15,401 nt of DNA. Source: Acidimicrobiaceae bacterium. GTDB lineage: Bacteria; Actinomycetota; Acidimicrobiia; Acidimicrobiales; Ilumatobacteraceae. A program made the translations under genes and the position numbers. The stretch is from assembly GCA_003154135.1 (NCBI GenBank), contig PMCN01000130.1, positions 5,292 to 20,692 on the forward strand, in the 5' to 3' direction. Below the pieces are notes generated by a model. The model did no database searches. It saw only the letters and a program-made list of their open reading frames with translations, and was not told the origin of the DNA. This document shows, piece after piece, positions 12,680-15,401 of this stretch. Numbering within the stretch: the stretch's first letter is position 1; each line of letters starts with the position of its first letter.

Positions 12680-13732
12680 GTGCCGCCGCCCTCCTTGCAT
12701 CGCACTGCCATCGCCGCGGCGTGGGCTGCCTACGGCGACCACCGTGTCATCGTCGCCACCGACGAGGTGAGCGCGAACGTGTCGACCAACCGCGTGTACC
12801 GGCTGCACCTCGACGACGGGTCGACGGTGGTGGGCAAGGTGTCGTCGTACGGGTCGTACTTCCTGTTCTACGAGGACCACGATCGCCTCAGCCGATGCGC
12901 CGAGCTGCTCCACGGCACGCGCTTCCACGGCATGCTCGCCGACATCTGGCGGCGTGACGGGAAGCTCTTCACCTGGTACGACCAGAACATGTGGGCGGTG
13001 TTCTACGACGACGTGCCGCGCCGCGACGCGCTGCCACGCGTGCTCAGCCTGGCGCAGGTGCGCAACCTCGGCCGCGAGATGGCCGAGTTCCACCTCGCGT
13101 GCACCGACATCGCGCCGCTCATCCCGGCCGCGTCGAAGACCATCAAGATCGACGCCATCCACCTGCTCGACCTGCTCGAGAGCCCGTTCGGCCCGCGCAA
13201 CTTCGACCTGCCCCCGGAGTCGCTCGGCATCCTGTGGCGGCACACGCACCGCTTCCTCGAACGCCTCATCGAAGTGGGCTACGACGAGTGGCCGAAGATC
13301 CCCGTGCTGATCGACTGGAACCTCGGCAACTTCTCGGTCGACACCGCCGCCGACGGTTCGTTCCGCCTGTTCAGCAGATGGGACTACGACTGGTTCCGCA
13401 TCGAACCACGGCTGCTCGACTTCTACTTCCTGTCGCGCGTGTCCAGCAAGACCGGTGATCGCACCCGCTTCACGTACGGCCCGCACACCCTGGTCGAGCC
13501 CGCGTTCCTCGAACTGCTGCGGGCCTACCGCGAGGTGTTCCCGATGACCGACGAGGAAGTGATGTTCCTTCCCGAGGTCTACCGCTTCTTCATCCTCAAC
13601 TACGTCGTGCGCGAGGGCGCCCGGTTCTTCCGTGCCGACCTCTGCACGCAGTTCCGGCGCGACGCGGTGCGCAGCTACCTGCCCGCGCTCGACGCGCTCG
13701 ACACCTCGCCATTGGTCCACGCCACGTCGTGA
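12680..13732 (+). CDS. Aminoglycoside-phosphotransferase-fold kinase, substrate unknown
   Basis: A 350-residue protein from the GTG at 12680. The N-lobe has NRVYRLHLDDGSTVVGKVSS (37-56), with K53 as the likely ATP lysine. The C-lobe has VLIDWNLGNFSV (209-220), which fits the HGDLHPGN catalytic loop with D212 and N217 kept but HGD replaced by IDW. It then has SRWDYDWFRIEPRLLDFYFL (233-251 region), with D235 and D237 at the metal-binding DxD and the D247 pattern seen in APH/choline kinase relatives. It probably phosphorylates a small molecule; antibiotic resistance is not implied. The open frame extends upstream to 11951, but that part is antisense to the P450 gene. TACGAT seven bases before the GTG supports the start. 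The next gene begins 30 bp downstream with its own -10-like box. Confidence 0.75.
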   Translation: MPPPSLHRTAIAAAWAAYGDHRVIVATDEVSANVSTNRVYRLHLDDGSTVVGKVSSYGSYFLFYEDHDRLSRCAELLHGTRFHGMLADIWRRDGKLFTWYDQNMWAVFYDDVPRRDALPRVLSLAQVRNLGREMAEFHLACTDIAPLIPAASKTIKIDAIHLLDLLESPFGPRNFDLPPESLGILWRHTHRFLERLIEVGYDEWPKIPVLIDWNLGNFSVDTAADGSFRLFSRWDYDWFRIEPRLLDFYFLSRVSSKTGDRTRFTYGPHTLVEPAFLELLRAYREVFPMTDEEVMFLPEVYRFFILNYVVREGARFFRADLCTQFRRDAVRSYLPALDALDTSPLVHATS

Positions 13733-13750
13733 CCCGGGCGGTGTGCGTGA

Positions 13751-13756
13751 CACGAT
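13751..13756 (+). promoter_or_regulatory. Possible leaderless -10 box of the enoyl-CoA hydratase-like gene
   Basis: CACGAT ends six bases before the GTG at 13763 and resembles the TACGAT box of the preceding gene, with C for the first T. It is weaker than the others, and co-transcription with the kinase gene is also possible given the 30-bp gap. Confidence 0.35.
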
Positions 13757-13762
13757 GACGTC

Positions 13763-14572
13763 GTGGACTACTCGCAGATCACCGTCGAGCGCGACGGGGC
13801 CATTGCCGTCATCACGCTCCATCGCCCGGAACGCCTCAACGCCTGGACCCCGCGGATGGCCGAGGAGCAGGTGCATGCCATCCAGGCGGCCAACCACGAC
13901 CACGCGGTGGGCGCGATCGTGATGACCGGCTCCGGCCGCGGCTTCTGCGCCGGCGCCGACATGGAGGCCACGTTCCAGACCCGCATCTCGGGCACCGATC
14001 CCGGCAACGACACCGCCGGCGGCGTCGGTGGCATGCCACGCGGACTCGATTGGGTGAGCTTCCTGCGCACCAGCAAACCCATCGTGTGCGCCGTCAACGG
14101 GGCCGCGGTGGGCATCGGCGTCACGATGTGCTTGCCCGCCGATCAGATCGTCGCCTCCACCGCCGCCAAGTTCGGGATGGGCTTCATCAAGATGGGACTC
14201 GTGCCCGAGCTGGCCAGCACGCGTCTGCTCGGTGCCCGAGTGGGCTTCGGTCGGGCGAGCGACATGTGCCTGTCGGGCCGCCTCGTCTCGGGGAGCGAGG
14301 CCTTCGCCATCGGCCTCGCCGATCAGCTGGTGGAACCCGACGAGCTGATGTCGAGCGCGGTGGCCATCGCCAACAGCTACGCAGCGAACCCCGATCTGCA
14401 GCTGCGGATGATCAAGCAGCTGCTCACCGAGAACCTCGACGAGAGCGATCTGATGGCGGCCCAGCAGCGCGAGACCGCGATGCTCAACGAGTGCTGGAAG
14501 AGCCCGGAGCACAAGGAGGCCGTGGCCGCCTTCCTCGAGAAGCGCCCGCCGGTCTTCCGGCCCTCCGCATGA
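13763..14572 (+). CDS. Enoyl-CoA hydratase/isomerase (crotonase) family protein
   Basis: A 269-residue crotonase-fold protein. The two oxyanion-hole segments are present: GRGFCAGAD (58-66) and NGAAVGIGV (112-120). HRPERLNAWTP (20-30) is the usual N-terminal motif. By eye, the position of the classic hydratase glutamate E144 (PEI in rat mitochondrial hydratase) is occupied by GF in FGMGFIKMGLVPE, and E164 corresponds to D167 in ASDMCLSG. The GLVPE form resembles the PaaG and isomerase-like branch. An isomerase or other acyl-CoA reaction is therefore as likely as hydration. Cytosolic. The GTG start follows the kinase gene by 30 bp. The TGA stop overlaps the ATG of the ribokinase-like gene (ATGA), so the two are translationally coupled. 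Confidence 0.88.
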   Translation: MDYSQITVERDGAIAVITLHRPERLNAWTPRMAEEQVHAIQAANHDHAVGAIVMTGSGRGFCAGADMEATFQTRISGTDPGNDTAGGVGGMPRGLDWVSFLRTSKPIVCAVNGAAVGIGVTMCLPADQIVASTAAKFGMGFIKMGLVPELASTRLLGARVGFGRASDMCLSGRLVSGSEAFAIGLADQLVEPDELMSSAVAIANSYAANPDLQLRMIKQLLTENLDESDLMAAQQRETAMLNECWKSPEHKEAVAAFLEKRPPVFRPSA

Positions 14573-15401
14573 CCAGCACCCCGCTGTTCGACGTGTGCGT
14601 CGTGGGCAGCGCCAACCTCGACCTCGTGGCCACGGTGGACCGCCTGCCGGCCCCCGGGGAGACCGTGCCGGGCTCGTCGTACCACGAGTACCCCGGCGGC
14701 AAGGGTCTCAACCAGGCCGTCGCAGCCGCGCGCGCCGGCGCGTCGACGGCGTTCGTGGGAGCGGTCGGCGACGACTCCGCCGGCGCGACGCTGCTCGCGG
14801 TGATGCGCGACGACGGCATCGACACCACGCACGTCGACGTCATCTCCATCGCATCGGGGCGGGCGCTCATCGGCGTGTCGGCCGACGGCGAGAACTCCAT
14901 CATCGTCGTGGCCGGGGCCAACGACGCAGTCACCGCATCACGTGCGCCGGCCGCTCGTGTGGTGCTCTCCCAGCTCGAGGTGCCCGTGGCCGCCATCGAG
15001 CGCGCGTTCGTCGCCGCACGGGCCGCGGGGGCCATCACGGTGCTGAACCCCGCGCCGGCCAAGGTGGTGCCCGAATCGCTCCTCGCGCTGTGCGATGTGG
15101 TGGTGCCCAACGAGCACGAGGTGACGCTGCTCGGCGGCGTCGAACACCTGCGCTCCGTCGGGGCGCGCGCCGTGGTGGTCACGCTCGGTGCCCGCGGCGC
15201 AGAGCTCCACACGGCCGACGGGGTGACGCACGTCGAACCGTTCCCGGTGGTGCCGATCGACACCACCGCGGCCGGTGACACCTTCTGCGGCGCGCTGTGC
15301 GCGCGCCTCGCGGCGGGTGACGACCTCGCCGCGGCGCTGCGGTTCGCGGCCGCCGCCGGGGCGCTGTGCACCACGGCAGCAGGTGCGGTGCCGTCGATTC
15401 C
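14569..15401 (+). CDS. Ribokinase-like PfkB-family sugar kinase (3' end outside window)
   Basis: 277 complete codons read to the window edge without a stop. The PfkB signatures are clear: VVGSANLDLVATVDRLPAPGE near residues 11-31, GGKGLNQAVAAARAG (43-57), LNPAPA, VPNEHEV (the PNExE-type motif of ribokinase) and DTTAAGDTFCGAL, with the catalytic Asp in AAGD. This last block normally reads DTTGAGDTF. Ribokinase phosphorylates ribose or a related nucleoside sugar with ATP, and the match to ribokinase is closer than to fructokinase or adenosine kinase. Only the C-terminal part is missing. The ATG overlaps the preceding TGA by four bases, so it is coupled to the crotonase-family gene. No ribose transporter or nucleoside hydrolase gene is visible in this window. 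Confidence 0.9.
   Translation, partial: MTSTPLFDVCVVGSANLDLVATVDRLPAPGETVPGSSYHEYPGGKGLNQAVAAARAGASTAFVGAVGDDSAGATLLAVMRDDGIDTTHVDVISIASGRALIGVSADGENSIIVVAGANDAVTASRAPAARVVLSQLEVPVAAIERAFVAARAAGAITVLNPAPAKVVPESLLALCDVVVPNEHEVTLLGGVEHLRSVGARAVVVTLGARGAELHTADGVTHVEPFPVVPIDTTAAGDTFCGALCARLAAGDDLAAALRFAAAAGALCTTAAGAVPSI

Noticed and set aside
12644..14512. Minus-strand open frame continuing far upstream of the P450 start
   Set aside because: The extension is antisense to the kinase and crotonase-family genes and has no recognisable motif. The P450 N-terminus, with its own -10 box, begins at 12643.

Overview
The window is about 15.4 kb of GC-rich, gene-dense DNA from an actinobacterium. The lineage call rests on a WhiB-type regulator, a maleylpyruvate isomerase-family protein (a mycothiol-linked fold), a LysM-NlpC/P60 wall hydrolase and GC-rich codon use. 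The closely packed, mostly single-gene transcription units suggest Acidimicrobiia (for example Ilumatobacter-like bacteria), but that is inference. It contains 15 protein genes, two of them cut by the window edges. I see no tRNA, rRNA, CRISPR array, transposase or phage gene.

Layout. 1-318: the tail of an exported-looking protein. 323-2793: a divergent pair of PLP enzymes, a sphingosine-1-phosphate-lyase-like decarboxylase (-) and an isopenicillin-N-epimerase-like class V enzyme (+). 2856-3227: an FKBP prolyl isomerase. 3263-6522 (-): a tightly coupled three-gene operon, transcribed as LysM-NlpC/P60 hydrolase, RDD membrane protein, then SHMT-like PLP enzyme. 6684-7052 (-): a small four-cysteine zinc-finger protein. 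7053-7296: a non-coding gap with two near-identical 80-bp copies of a palindromic element. 7297-9189: an RpiR-type regulator (-) divergent from a clavaminate-synthase/VioC/AsnO-type 2-oxoglutarate oxygenase (+). 9223-11086: a divergent pair, an MDMPI-family protein (-) and a threonine-aldolase-like enzyme (+). 11212-12643: whiB (+) converging on and overlapping a cytochrome P450 (-). 12680-15401 (+): an APH-fold kinase, an enoyl-CoA hydratase/isomerase and a ribokinase-like sugar kinase.

Two themes stand out. First, ten genes have a TANNNT-like -10 hexamer (one C-for-T variant in each of two) ending 6-8 bases before the start codon, the signature of leaderless transcription. Three divergent pairs have start codons separated by only 34-50 bp. 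The exceptions are the 2OG oxygenase, whiB and the LysM hydrolase, which have real 5' leaders, and three genes that start by overlap or abutment with an upstream gene. Second, four fold-type-I PLP enzymes and an amino-acid-hydroxylase-type oxygenase lie within 11 kb. No shared pathway is proven.

The most unusual non-coding structure is the duplicated dyad element at 7094-7284. The most unusual protein is the SHMT-like enzyme, which lacks the residues expected for folate-dependent chemistry and is coupled to a cell-wall operon. I do not see a clear-cut new defence or mobile system.
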